Origin: Marisa cornuarietis
Lineage: Eukaryota; Mollusca; Gastropoda; Architaenioglossa; Ampullariidae
Direction of reading: 5' to 3'
Assembly (NCBI GenBank): GCA_004794655.1
Contig: SMMW01000073.1
Location: forward strand, 372,001-436,000
DNA length: 64,000 nucleotides
Shown one piece after another: positions 34,010 to 46,151 of this stretch. A program made the position numbers and the translations under genes. A model generated the notes under the pieces. The model saw only the letters and a program-made list of their open reading frames with translations, had not been told where the DNA came from and searched no databases. Each line of letters begins with the position of its first letter. The stretch's first letter is position 1.

Positions 34010-34290
34010 TACATCGGATTTTGTTTTGTTACCAGCTATGATGATGACGATGACACGTAAGAAGCACTAGCCGAGGCAAAAGGTGCACCATATCCGGGGG
34101 TGTGACGTCCAGTACAAATTGTCCGCTTCTCAGTGGTCAGCCCCTGGGTGGCAATCGATGTCAAGAATAATTTGCCCATTGTATGAATTATCCATCCCTA
34201 TCAAAAGGGGCGCGCTCCGTGTAAGTGTTGCCCCTGAGGGGTCAACCTTTGAATAATCAGCGCCTGCCAAGATTTACTTGCTTCTTGTAG
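34010..34290 (+). repeat. Copy D last exon remnant and array block R2
   Basis: Partner of 26885-27180. Here the acceptor is intact (GTTACCAG|CTATGATGATGACGATG, exon at about 34036), but a deletion relative to gene B shifts the frame and places TGA as the second codon. Exon 5 is absent upstream, so this copy is dead. Confidence 0.6.
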
Positions 34291-34429
34291 GTGTCATCAA
34301 AGTTGTTTTCCCCTACCGTTTTGTTTTCATTAAGTGTAAAAATACTAGGAAACTTGATTTTCGTTGTTCAATAAAAGCCCGTTTGGTCAAAGCTAAGACA
34401 ATAACTTACTTTAGTACCCTTTGTCCACC

Positions 34430-35190
34430 ACTTACCACGAGGAGGCAGGGTTTTATCTGACTGGCAAAAATTAGTTTGCGCAGATTGAAAAAAATCTTAG
34501 TATTTGGAAGGTATCACAGTTAAAACTGTAGTAACCTTCATAAACACCCAACGTGGAGGTTGTTCCACCTCTGCCCGTCGTCGAGGACACTTCGTTCAAT
34601 GTACAGGCATGATAAAGAGTTTTCATTTCGACAATAGCTAACCATGGACTTGCTGTCCGTTTTAAAACAAACCAGTGTTCTATCCATGAAATCTATCTAT
34701 GAAATTGTGTTGGTTCATTTTGTCTGCAGAGGTCGTATTCCCTCACCATTATCAATAATGTTTTCCAATAGAGACACCTGGCATCAACCTCCACCAGTCT
34801 CATTTCACTGTTTATGCACTGTTGAACAATTCATGTTAAAAAGTGTCATCCACGCCCGATTAAGTATCAAAATTACCAACGAGGCTTAGTCGGGCCGCCT
34901 CTTTTCTCCTTTGTCTGGCGGACATGCATGGACAGGCAGAAACAAACGAACACCGTGTTGTAAGCTGCCGCGGACCCCGTGGTAAAAAACCACCTGCATA
35001 TTTTTTATACTTTATGCTCTTTTTCTATAGTATTGTCGCTTCTACGATATGATAAATATTATCGCTTGAACAGTACGGGGGTTGGTTAACCCTAAAATGT
35101 AACACAAATGTATTTCATACATGCATTAATTGCTAATATTTACAGACTTTCGCCAGAGATAACAGCTGTAACGGTTGAAAATGAAAAACG
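34430..35190. repeat. Array block R3, copy D
   Basis: Partner of 27190-27924. It ends at the target site of the L1-like element. Confidence 0.7.
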
Positions 35191-36179
35191 CCTACTTTTT
35201 TCCCCCAATATCTTTATTTGGTAAGTACAGTTTCACAGAAAACAATTGTTGAATGTCCATACATAAAAGAAAGAAAAGTGAGAGGGAGAGAGAGACAAGA
35301 AGAAAGTATCCACATGTACCATTACAAAAAGCTTTACAATGTACAACTGTTCCTGGTTTACAGGGTAAGTGTATGATTATTAAGTTACATACACATATTA
35401 AACCATCTACATAAAACATTCCTGTCAAGCTGACATGCAATTTACACTAAACAGCATACATCAGTCACAGGTAAACCACTTTGAATGAAAAAATTAGAGC
35501 CTTCAAGATCTCAACACCAGGCAAAGGGGCAACATTTGTGGCACCCAACTCTTTGTCAAGCTACCAAACGTTTTTATGCTACCCTGCATGCAAGTTATTG
35601 TTGTGACTTACTCATGCATATATCAGTCATATATGTATTAATCATCACAGTAATGTAAGTGAAACTGTACAGCAGCTCACATTTAACTGAAAAATACACT
35701 GTTGTGATTATATATCAAGAAATTTTGTTGTGTTCAGACTCAAAACATAGGTATCTATGTCACTTATCCAACAAATATTCATTATCATATAAAAGTTTTA
35801 ACCACATATTCTTCATTATCCTTTCCACCAGTTCAATATATTAACATTAAATCATCTGCAAACTTGGATAGATGCCGTCCTCATTTATGCGTTTTCTAGA
35901 AGTTTTGAAGTTATATAGTTCTAGCTAAACTTATAAGATTCATATAATCAGACCAGTGCATTATAAATTCCTGCGATTTATTGTTAACAAATGCGTTGCA
36001 TTCCTCGATCTTGTATTTTCTATTTAGTTGCAGAATAAAAGCTCTTAAGTCAGGATGTTTCTTCTCTAGTTTACATTTATAGATAAAATAAAATTTGCTT
36101 CTAGTAATACATTATCTAATGTATTATCCATTTGACAGTTTGCTTCATATCCGAATATTATTACAGATTCGTTAAGTGT

Positions 36180-39100
36180 TAATTTATTATTATTAGAACA
36201 TTTTCCCTTATTGCCTTTTCTAGACTTGTCCAAAATAGTTTCGTTACCATACAGCACCAAAATAGATATTTAATTGTCTCCCTTTCATTGCCACAGAAAG
36301 TACATTTGTTACTAACTTCTAGCCCCATATATTCTGCCAGGGAGTTTGTACCTAGAATTCTGTAGGTAATTCTGCATTGAAACCACCTCAGTTTCATATC
36401 TTTTATTCCTTGAACCTTTCAAAAGATTATTTTCCAGGGTAATTGGGCACCCATTTCGTTTTCCCACTTATCACAACATTTGGGCCTGATTGTGCTTTCT
36501 GTCAATATTTTGTAATAATATTTGGCACCTTTCTTTGTGGAATTATTTTAATAGTTTTTGGTGTTTCTAGAGCGGTGTTGTTCCTAATTGTAGTGCCCAT
36601 TGATTGAATAAATTTTTTTATTATTTTAGCACATCCCATATATGTAACTATGTCTATTGTGGTTCCATACTTGACATTAATTTCAACCAAGGACAAAAAT
36701 ACTCCAGATTCATTATAAAAATGTTGAATGCTATATAGCCCCCCTACTAACCCAGTTTTTGAAGAAAATAATCTTCTTGTCAAGCTGAAATCTACTGTTT
36801 AAGTGTATTGGTTCTGCCATCACCTCCTCTGATGTTTCTGGCTTAACACAATAATAGAATTCCTTATAGGCCTTTAATACATCTTTCCAGAAGTTATTTT
36901 TATGTTGTGTGTCATGGTACATATTTGGGCCATATTTATCTAGATCTACGAGTTTTGGATATATCTTTATCACAACATCTTTCCATTGGTGTTTAGTGAC
37001 ATTTAGCTTTTTAATCCATATTAACTTTAGCACTTTTATACACTGATAAATGTTAGGTATATTTAAGCCACCAATACTAACAGTTTTCACTACAACTGTT
37101 CTGTTTATTCGATCAGGTTTTCCATCCCACACAAAGTTAAAGCTTTGCTTTTGCAGTTCTTGTATATCGTGGATAGGGGGGTTGGGCAGCAGTATCCATA
37201 AATAAATTAATTTAGATAGTATTAATGATTTTAGCACAGCCACACTTCCCATTGGTGTAATAACTCGTTTAGGCCAGGATTTCATTAAATTTCTTGTTTC
37301 AACATATTTTTCCTTAAAGTTAAGAGTGTAGCATGTTTCTAACTTAGTGCTTAGCCATATCCCTAATACTTTAAATTCTGCTGGGCTCCATTTAAACTTC
37401 ATGTGTGGGGCATTTTTATGGGGGAATTTTTCCTATTACCTAACCAGATAGCTTCTGTTTTTTCAAAATTTATCTGCAGTCCTGATATTCTACTGTATTT
37501 ATCCAATGTAACCAAAGTGTTGTTAAAAGATAATTTGTCCCCCTCCATAAAGATTTGTGTGTCATCGGCAACCTGTAATATTTTGTGTTCTTTTTTATTT
37601 ATTCTAATATCTTTTATACTAACATTCTTCCTTATCATTACTGCTAAGACTTCACCACCATGTATGAATAGGTACGGCGATATTGGGTCACCTTACCTAC
37701 ATTCGCGTTTTATTTTGAACCAATCTGATATTCTTCCATTATCCATAACAGCTGACTTGATGTTTTGGTAGAATTTTTTTATCCAGTTACAGATATCAGT
37801 CCCAAATCCAAATGTCTTTAATACATTGTGCATAAAGGACCAGTCTATGGTATTGAACGCTTTCTCAAAATCCAAACTAAGCAGTAAACCGGGTAAATTT
37901 TTGTGGTCAAGGTATACTATCAGGTCATATATAAATCTAATATTGCCCCCAATGTATCTATTAGCCTGTTTGGTCGTCCGCAACTAGTAATGGTAGTACT
38001 TTTTTAATGCGTGTGGCTATTCATTTTGAGCCTATTTTATAGACAACTTTTAATAGTGATATCGGCCTCCAGTTTTTAATAAATTATCTAGCCTTGTCTC
38101 CCTTAGGTAGACAAGTAATGAGGCCTTCCTTCTGGGGATGTGAAAGTTCCCCATCTCTGAAGGCCTTGTTGAGTGACCTTATGATAAATGACCCTAATTT
38201 CTTCCAGAAAAACTTACAAGATTCTGCTGTAAACCCATCGGTTCCTGGACGTTTCCAATTTTTCATATTCTTGAGGACATTTTCTGCTTTTTTATGGTTA
38301 TTTCACCTTCAAGAGCTTCTGCCACCATGACGGGCAGTGAATACCGTTAACTAGCTCCTCTATTTTACACTGGTCTACTTCTCCCTTTTGATATAGCCTT
38401 TCAACGAATAATTTAGTCTCATTCCTTATTTCCTCTGCATCTGTAGTACAACTTCCATCATCTTTAGTGAGTTTCATAATTCTTTTATTGACATAGTTTC
38501 TTTTCTCGAGGTTACAAAAGTATTTACTAATTTTTTCTCCCTCTGCCAACCATCTTGCCTTTGCCCGTACTATGATTCCCTCCATTTTCTTTTCTCTAAG
38601 GGATCTTAATTCCATTTCTTTTTCCTCCAACATTTTCAAGACTGCGTTTTTTTTATTTTGTTCATTTTCTAGCTCTTTAATTTCTTTTTCTAAATTCCTT
38701 TCTAACTCAGATGATTTTTTTCATTGTTGAGTAGGCTATAGTTTTCCCTCTAATTTCCATAAGTAGTACATCTAAAAACAATTTATCTGGTATTGTTAAT
38801 TGTAGGTCCTGTATTGTAACCTCACATAAATTGTTTCTATTATAAGGGAGTGCAGCATATTGTTCTACAACTCTGTCAATAGTCTCATGTACTTCCTTTA
38901 CATAGTGAGTATCTTTAAGGAGGGAGGAATTAAACTTCCATAAAGTGTGGTGCGCTATTTTGTCCCCAAACCGAAGAGTAAGAGTAATCATTGAGTGGTC
39001 TGTTCGATATCCAAATTCAATATCTGCCTCGGCTACATATTGAAGTAAAGATTCTGAAATAAGAAAAATGTCCAGCCTACTTTGTTGTAAAGGATTGGTT

Positions 39101-39715
39101 CTTCTCCAGATGCATCGCTTTATTTCTGAATTAAGATGTCTCCATATATAGTTCTAAGTTGTCTATTAATGTTTCTACTCTTCCACAGGCTTTCGGATTA
39201 TTTATATGCTTGTAATTATGGTAATCAATGTTAGGGTCCATAACTAGATTCCAGTCGCCCCCTATTATAACTTTACTAATCTGCATATCTTGAATTAAGC
39301 GTTCTAATTTCACAAAAAATTCTGGGGTATCTTTATTGGGTCCATAAATGTTGACTAGTAAGAAATTATCGCTCATAAATTCTATTACTGCCAAAATATA
39401 ATCTCCTTTCTCATCCTAACACACTTTCTTAACTTTTAAATTCAAAATTATTTTAAAATAAAATTCCAACACCTCTAGAGGAGGTATTATTGGATGCAAA
39501 AAGGCATGTATACCCCCATTCAGATTGTTTCTAAGCAACAGTACAGTTGTCAAATTATGCCATTTTATTGCTAACAATCTCTCTATTCTTGGTCTGGCTA
39601 TTACATGTAAACAAAGAACAATATACTTGGTGACAAAAGGCAAAATCAAGTCTAGCACATGTGGACAGTAGTAAGCACAGTACAGAAAGGAGAAAAAAAT
39701 AGCAAAGACGTACAT
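36180..39715 (-). pseudogene. L1-like ORF2: endonuclease and reverse transcriptase, frameshifted
   Basis: Endonuclease motifs NIYGPNKDTPEFF and VIIGGDWNLVMDPNID lie near 39340-39230. A central segment (TLWKFNSSLLKDTHYVKEV near 38930) and a charged linker follow. RT motifs are RPGTDGFTAES near 38250, SLDFEKAFNTIDW near 37870, VADDTQIF near 37570 (catalytic DD) and ISGLQINFEKTEAIWLG near 37470. The thumb and C-terminal region continue through FKWSPAEFKVLGIWLS to the Cys-rich CTFCGNERETIKYLFWCC near 36290. At least six frame breaks are needed, so it is dead. Confidence 0.8.
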
Positions 39716-40437
39716 GCGGGTGAAAACAAAAAGGGAGCGATATTCAACGACGAGCCAATGCTGATGATGGAGGCCTAGACATTTTTAATTTTAGAAAAGA
39801 AACTTTTCATAACATAGCCAATAATTCTATATTGAGGGGTTATTTGAGGGGACCTAAGCATAGGAAAACATGTCATTCTGTATTATAAAAGGGCTGCACT
39901 ATGCATTCCATTCAGAACAAAACAAAAACAAAGAAACAAAAAAAAAACAAAAACAAAAAAACAAAAAATCCAAAAACAAAGAAAAAAACAAGCAAACATA
40001 TATATATATATATATAAAGAGCTTTCACGTGCAACACTTGCTACCCTACTGTTACTAAGAACAAGAAACAGCTTAATCTGGGTTATGTAGAGCACACAGG
40101 CACACACACACACACACAAAGAGCACATTTACCCGCTAGTATTAGTAGTGGTATGAGGTTAGATTGCTATAAATAGTCCGCGAAGTTTGCCACTGAGGAA
40201 AGTGGGCACAGAAACAGAGTGAAGTCACACTATTAAATTGTCCACTAGGTGATGTTCGTCAACTGTCAACTGACATCTTTTTCCAACTGCTGAGTGTCTT
40301 GATTTAGTACTTGTTGTAGCGAGTCCTTTGTTGCATTTAGCTGTGGGACGTCCTGCACTTGCGATGGGCGGAACGTGCAGGCCGCAGGATCCAGTGGTGA
40401 TGTTGTTGTTTCTGACGGTGTACAGTGGGTGGTTGGC

Positions 40438-41528
40438 TCAAAGGTGGAGAAAGAAGTCGCATGGTGAGCTTTTCTTCCGTGTGTTGGCTGTTGTTGTTGA
40501 GGTTTCTTCCAGTTCTGTTGTTGTGGTGTTCTTACTGGACGCTGTTGCCTTTTTTTTCTCGCTTTCTTCCCGATGCTTTTGAGCTATTTTGTCGTGGCTC
40601 ATGCCTATCAACATCTGGTCGATGTGACCGACGTTGCCGCCTCTGATCTCCCGCACAGAAAGATCAAGCAGCTTCACGAACAGCTTACCGCCAGCCGCCG
40701 ACCATGAATCGAGGACACCTTCGTGCTGCTTTAAGCGATTGAGTCTCTGTACGTTTAGGTTAGTGAGGTCCTCGGTGATAGCCATGCCTGACCGCTTGAG
40801 ACCGCTTCTTGCTTTCAGCACTCTGTCCCTGTCTTTCCGAGAGATGAACCTCACTATCACTGGTCTTGGCCTCGGTCTGTCTGTGAGTAACCTGCATACT
40901 CGGTGTAAAGCTGAGATTGTATTGGTGTCAATGCCCGACAGACCAAGTCTTGACTGGATGACGTAGAGTACTTTCCTCTCGCACTCTTCTGCTGTTTCGT
41001 TTCTATGGTCTTCAGGTATTCCGAAAATCCTTATGGATTCTCTCCGAGAGTACTGTTGTGACAGATTGTTTTCTTCTTTCTGGTACGTGAGAGACGTGTT
41101 AATCTGTCAATCTCCTCTCTTAATTCGTCTGTTTGTTTTTGAAGAGAATCCACCGTTGTCTTTATCATTTCATTTTCTTTTTTGAGGTTGAAGAGAGCGC
41201 TCGCCAGCATCTCTACTTTATCGTCAATGTGTTTAACTAGTGCATGATGGCAGTCCTCCATTTGCTGCTTCATTGTTTCTGTTCTCTTCTGTAGATTTTC
41301 CAGTTTTTCAACTATCTGATTATTAGACACTCCAGGAACTGAAAAAGCGTGTGTTAAAAGAGTCTGTCGGTCACATGACTGCGACGGTCTACTTTTTGTT
41401 GACATACTTTCCGATCTTTCTGCCAGGCGTGCTTTTCTTGCATCTGTCTTTCCAAGTTCATGAGGAGTATTAAATAAACTTTCCTCCGTACCAGAATTTT
41501 GTTTTTTCTTGTTCATTTTCGATGCCAT
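40438..41528 (-). pseudogene. L1-like ORF1 (RNA-binding chaperone), frameshifted
   Basis: The first part (41528-41031) begins MASKMNKKKQ and has a basic N-terminus, then a long coiled coil (IVEKLENLQKRTETMKQQM through QKQTDELREEIDRLTRL). The second part (40860-40438) carries VRFISRKDRDRVLKARSGLK and ITEDLTNLNVQRL, the C-terminal RNA-binding module of L1-type ORF1 proteins. It continues into a Ser/Thr/Glu-rich tail. A frameshift near 40950 separates them. Confidence 0.75.
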
Positions 41529-41897
41529 TGTTTATTTCCAAATGATGAAAGGAAGCATCACCAACACACACAGTCTATTCGCGCGGTCGTCCAACACAGT
41601 TTCTTCGTGACTACAGATCAGCAGTTGAACAGCTCATACACAGCTCTGACTACTTCGCCTTCCTTTGCTGCAGACATGTTCCGATTCTTTTAATAAATCC
41701 CATTATGGTTAGACCAAATGACGAGATTTTAAGTCCATTCCATTCTGAAAGATAGTAAGTCTCCGTAAATTATATACCTTGGACATTTCAAGGCTAAACA
41801 TTCACTTTGGGCCTTAAAAACACATTTTTTACCAGACGAAGTCACACATTCGTCCTTCGTCCGGCTTGACCTTTGCTCACTCCCAGGAAAACGCCTA

Positions 41898-42490
41898 CTT
41901 AATATTGCATGAGCCTGACAACGTCCAGGTGGCATCACTTAATGACTCGGCGAATGATGCATGATGCAATATCTTTGTTGCATGAACAACGTATACAGGC
42001 CAAGATCTGTTAACACTTACAGTTTTTGAGTAAAAGAACATCTGAGTTAAATAAAGGAAAAAATTTAACTCATCAGGAAATATTAAAGAAACCCGCATAC
42101 AAATTAGAATGTACAGATTTGTTTATTGTTCATTAAACTGATTTCAAGAAATTGCTGTTTAGACCTCTACAACATCATTACATTTTATTAAATAAATTTT
42201 AAAAGTCTGTTGAAATGCATATTATCATCCAGTTAACGTTTTGCCAAACTGAATGCGCATAATCACTAAACGGAACAGAATATTCATCCATGTTCATTAA
42301 AATATCTTATCTTTCGATCAGAAGACAATGTCTACGTCGAAAAAACTATGCAAACAACACATCTTTATCTCATTAAATAAATAAGAATGTTTTAAATACA
42401 TTATGTTTTCTATTATTCCTTTTCATGCAATGTAGTTATATATGAATAACACATTGTACATATAACATATTGTAAACTTAAAATAATTAC
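41898..42490. repeat. Array block R4, copy D
   Basis: Partner of 27925-28480, resuming directly after the L1-like target duplication. Confidence 0.8.
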
Positions 42491-43590
42491 TTACAGATAA
42501 TGCCAACATCACACCGACTAGTCTTGAAGTAAGTCGTGCAGGAAATGCTGACCAAAGTCAAGAAGTTTCTCGTATGTTGGGCCAATCGTTTCAATAGACA
42601 CAGCGCTTGTAGGACGTGACAACGTGATATTCTGGACAGCAGGCTTGCAGGTAGTGGACTCTCAGATCAGTTGTGCATTGTGTGCTGGTGTACCATAAGG
42701 CTGTATATATGCGAAGGCTTTATAAAAATATGTTTATTGAACAGGCAAGTTTGGACTTATATGCAGAAATATATGGCAAGAGATAATGCGGATGATAATC
42801 CTTATATTTACTTTTCATTAGCAGTTTCCTATATAATGAAGTAATGCTTTTTGTATTGGTACATGTGGACATGTGGAAATTCAGAATCTCTTTTCTATCT
42901 TGCTTGATCTTCAGAATGACATTATGTAAACTGTACTTATTAGAATAAAAAATTTGAACCAAAGAAGAACATAATTATTAGCTGTTTTATCGACCAGTCA
43001 CAAAAAACAACATCCACGAGCTAGTATTACAATGACATGTTGATAGTAGTGCCACAAAATGTTGTTATGCTTGTAAAACTGTCAGTAAAGCTTGATAACG
43101 ACGAAATAACAGCTTTCTGGTTGATTAAAAAAACTTACAAATAAGGAGGAGACCCATGAAAAAATGTACGGCTTTATACCCTTTGTTAGATTTTCTTTGT
43201 ATGACTTGGATTGTTTATGTGAATGATACACATTTCTGGGTGACTGGAAACACTGTAGGAGACCTGTTTGAAGCGCAGTCTAAACATAAAATGAAAGCCG
43301 GTTGTGACGAAACTGCGGGGAGAAGGGTCGGGACTAGACCGCCCGAGGGGAAAGAGGACAACTTTCACCCTGCCACACCCTCTCGCTCTCTGTTTCGCAC
43401 GTGAACGCGCAAACACAGACCACTGTCTCAGCTCACGCGTGCAACCACACTGACAACACCGTTGTACAGCACAAACCAAATTATTATCAATAAACACAAT
43501 AAAAAAAATTAAATGAATGATCGTGTCTTACTATACATATTATAAATGAAACGACCTGTCGTCAGGTCGGTAAATTTTAACTACAGACAA
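42491..43590. other. Inserted or unique intergenic sequence
   Basis: This interrupts the R4-R5 junction that is continuous in the C-D unit. A GC-rich segment lies at 43290-43450. No gene or known element is recognised. Confidence 0.35.
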
Positions 43591-43599
43591 AAGTAGAAT

Positions 43600-44540
43600 G
43601 ACAGCCTTGCCAATAAATGAGGTCGTATCAAAAGTCATACATATAAAAGAAAAACTTCCCTCTGACTACGGTTCTGTGTCAGAGCAACGATTTACCCCGA
43701 GCCCCCAAGACGTGTGCACTGCTCACTACATAAGGCAGTGTCTCCACGACTCTCTGCCTCCTCGCCACATGGTCGTGGACAACCTTAGATGGCTCTAGCA
43801 CCCACTGTCCACACTGGCGAATCCTCTTGTCGAGCACAGTTGCCCTAGGCAACAAACAGTGGCAACGAGGATGGAACGTAAGGCACTCTGTCCTTATCCC
43901 GCCTGCATTGTTGCCTCTGGTTGCCACAGGCAACAGCAACAGCTGCGATGAAGACTATTAGGCGACAGTTGTCCGGCTTTGGACATTAGATGACTACTAC
44001 CTCCATCGGTTGCCCCAGGCAACGAATGGCAGTGTTGCAGTTACCGGTATTCCACGTAGTGTACCCTTCTTCTCGTCTGCGAGGACGGCGACCCTTTGTT
44101 TACATTTTGATGCCACAGCCTGCAAGTGCCAGTCAGTAGCGCTGCACGTTCGTAGAAGGGGCTTCACTTCTTCAGTCTTACTGGTTACAGCTGATGGCGC
44201 TCAGAGAAAGTAGTCCATACTCGATCGATGGGGAAAGGTCCCGACTACACACCTACCCTAAACTATAAACCCAACTAACCATGTGACCCTCAACACCAAA
44301 TCTTCCCAGCCCCTGACACTATCGCAATATTACTAACAAAACTACGACCAACCGCGCTATTTTCTAACCTACCTAAAACTTACCCCATGTCCAAGGACCT
44401 AAATTGACTAAATCCATCACCGAGGTCTGTCAAGACATAAAATCGTACATAAAAGAATTCCCTCCTGACCACCCTTGACTGACCGCTGTCCCCTATGATT
44501 ATGCTACCCCGACTTCTGCCATGCTGTTCTGGCCTTGAAC
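43600..44540. other. GC-richer block with two related peptide-like segments
   Basis: The plus-strand peptides NEVVSKVIHIKEKLPSDYG (near 43620) and TEVCQDIKSYIKEFPPDHP (near 44420) resemble each other, flanking the X-box palindromes. This suggests an internal duplication or a decayed element. No family is recognised. Confidence 0.25.
43839..44023. promoter_or_regulatory. Three X-box (RFX-type) palindromes
   Basis: Perfect inverted repeats with a 3-bp spacer are GTTGCCCTAGGCAAC (43839-43853), GTTGCCACAGGCAAC (43920-43934) and GTTGCCCCAGGCAAC (44009-44023). Both half-sites are full matches to the RFX consensus GTTGCC/GGCAAC. Spacing is 81 and 89 bp start to start. No target transcript is identified nearby. 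Confidence 0.5.
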
Positions 44541-45248
44541 CAGGCTGGTTCATGACACTAGTACACGTAGTAAAGGTTTTAATGGCTTCATTTAGCTTCT
44601 AACTTCATGTATGTAAACATAATTAAAATTGTTTTATCTGAATTAAATCTAGAAATTCCAAGCTAATTACATTAGTGATCAGGTGCGCTGTCAACATTCC
44701 AATCACAGATAATGCTATTTCTACATCTCGATACCGGTCTGGTTTTGTTTTTCTTCGTAGATTTTTTATTATGTCAGACTAAGATAGGCTCTAAGGTAAA
44801 GTATTTCACAATGCATTATTTTTCAGTGTACTTGGAAAACAAAGCACGATTAATAATGGAGCTGCATTTCGTATAGGAAAAGGCACAATAATAATAATAA
44901 TGAAGATTTTTATAGCGCATATTCACACTCATAGAGAGCATGCTCTTAGCGCTTAAAACGAGGAAGAGACGTGGACCAAGTAGATACAGAACAAAGGGGA
45001 CGAAAGAAAACGACAGTACTGACGAAACAGAAAACATTAAAAGGCATCAAGTAACAGGAACAGAAAAATATAGTGATTCTGCGAGAAAGATTGGTAAAGT
45101 AGCAAGAGGGAAGGGGGCGGGGTTAAGAAGAACTAGCATTGTGTGGACTGTGTTAGGAGTAATACTCAAGGAAGAGGTGCGTTTTCAGTGCAGATTTGAA
45201 AGATTCAGTTGTAGGAAGGTGGCGGATATGGAAAGGAAGAGAGTTCCA

Positions 45249-46151
45249 TTATTTTGCAGCACAGTAGCCCAAAGTCCTGTGACCATATGTTGTTGTTCTG
45301 GTGACAGGAACAGTTAGGATACGGTCGTCAGACGAAGAGCGTAGTTGTCTGGACGGAGAGTAAGGGATGAGAAGTTCAGAGAAATAGTCAGGACAGGAGC
45401 CAGCAAAGAAATTAAAACACAGCACAGACAGTTTGTACTGAATGCGAGAACGGATGGGGAGCCAGTGTAGCAAACGAAGGAGAGGAGTGACATGGTCCCT
45501 TTTCCTTGGTCTAAGCATCAGACGCGCAGCAGAGTTCTGTACTCTCTGGAGTATCTGAATGAGGTAGTCAGGGCAGTCTGCCAGCAAGGAGTTGCAGTAG
45601 TCAAGTCGAGAAAGAACAAACGCACAGACAAGAGTGTTGGTAGCGCGTGTAGTGAGAAAGTGACGGATAGCACTGATCTTACGAATCTCATAATAGGCAG
45701 ACCGACAGAAAGATGCTACATGTCTATCGAGTGTCATGTCATCAGTGACAATAAATCCCAGATTCCTAACGGATGACGTGAAGGTGATGTTGCTGTCACC
45801 CACCTTGATGTGATTGGGCAGACTGACAAGTGAAGGTTGATGTCTTCTTCTATGGCACAAGAGGGCTTCCGTTTTATCATCATTTAGTTTAAGCTTGTTT
45901 TTTACCATCCAGCCCTTGACATCGCTGATACAAGCTTCTATAGAGCTAATAGCAGAGTGAGACTCAGCCGGCGGAGTGTAACAGTAAAGCTGCGTGTCGT
46001 CAGCATAGGATTGATGAGAAACCTGGTGAGACCGGATGCATGATGAAAGGGGCTTGGGATACAGGATAAACAGAACTGGGCCAAGTACTGAGCCTTGGGG
46101 AACACCACAGAAAATTGAAGCAGGGCGAGATATCTGACCATCAACTAACAC
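45249..46151 (-). CDS. CR1/L2-like reverse transcriptase, C-terminal half
   Basis: This 300-codon frame begins MLVDGQISRPASIFCGVPQG. It holds the GVPQGSVLGPVLF motif, the catalytic YADDTQLY, the thumb (NLGFIVTDDMTLDRH) and the C-terminal domain with LDYCNSLLAD and LHWLPIRSRIQYKL, typical of CR1/L2 elements. It is open to the end, but is separated from the N-terminal RT frame (46145-47032) by a frameshift near 46150. Confidence 0.8.
   Translation of the reverse strand: MLVDGQISRPASIFCGVPQGSVLGPVLFILYPKPLSSCIRSHQVSHQSYADDTQLYCYTPPAESHSAISSIEACISDVKGWMVKNKLKLNDDKTEALLCHRRRHQPSLVSLPNHIKVGDSNITFTSSVRNLGFIVTDDMTLDRHVASFCRSAYYEIRKISAIRHFLTTRATNTLVCAFVLSRLDYCNSLLADCPDYLIQILQRVQNSAARLMLRPRKRDHVTPLLRLLHWLPIRSRIQYKLSVLCFNFFAGSCPDYFSELLIPYSPSRQLRSSSDDRILTVPVTRTTTYGHRTLGYCAAK

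Larger units (their letters stand above)
35198..41887 (-). mobile_element. L1-like LINE, near full length, with 13-bp target duplication
   Basis: AAAACGCCTACTT occurs at both 35185-35197 and 41888-41900, and the sequence outside joins perfectly as blocks R3 and R4, as in copy C. On the minus strand the element starts near 41887. It carries an ORF1 (about 41528-40438), then an ORF2 with endonuclease and reverse transcriptase, and ends with AATAAAGATATTGGGGGAAA at 35196. At 6.7 kb it is nearly complete, but both frames are broken. The arrangement and motifs fit the L1/Tx1 group; the exact clade is not settled. Confidence 0.9.

Noticed and set aside
40328..40966. Plus-strand frames rich in Leu and Val
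   Set aside because: They are antisense shadows of the L1-like ORF1.
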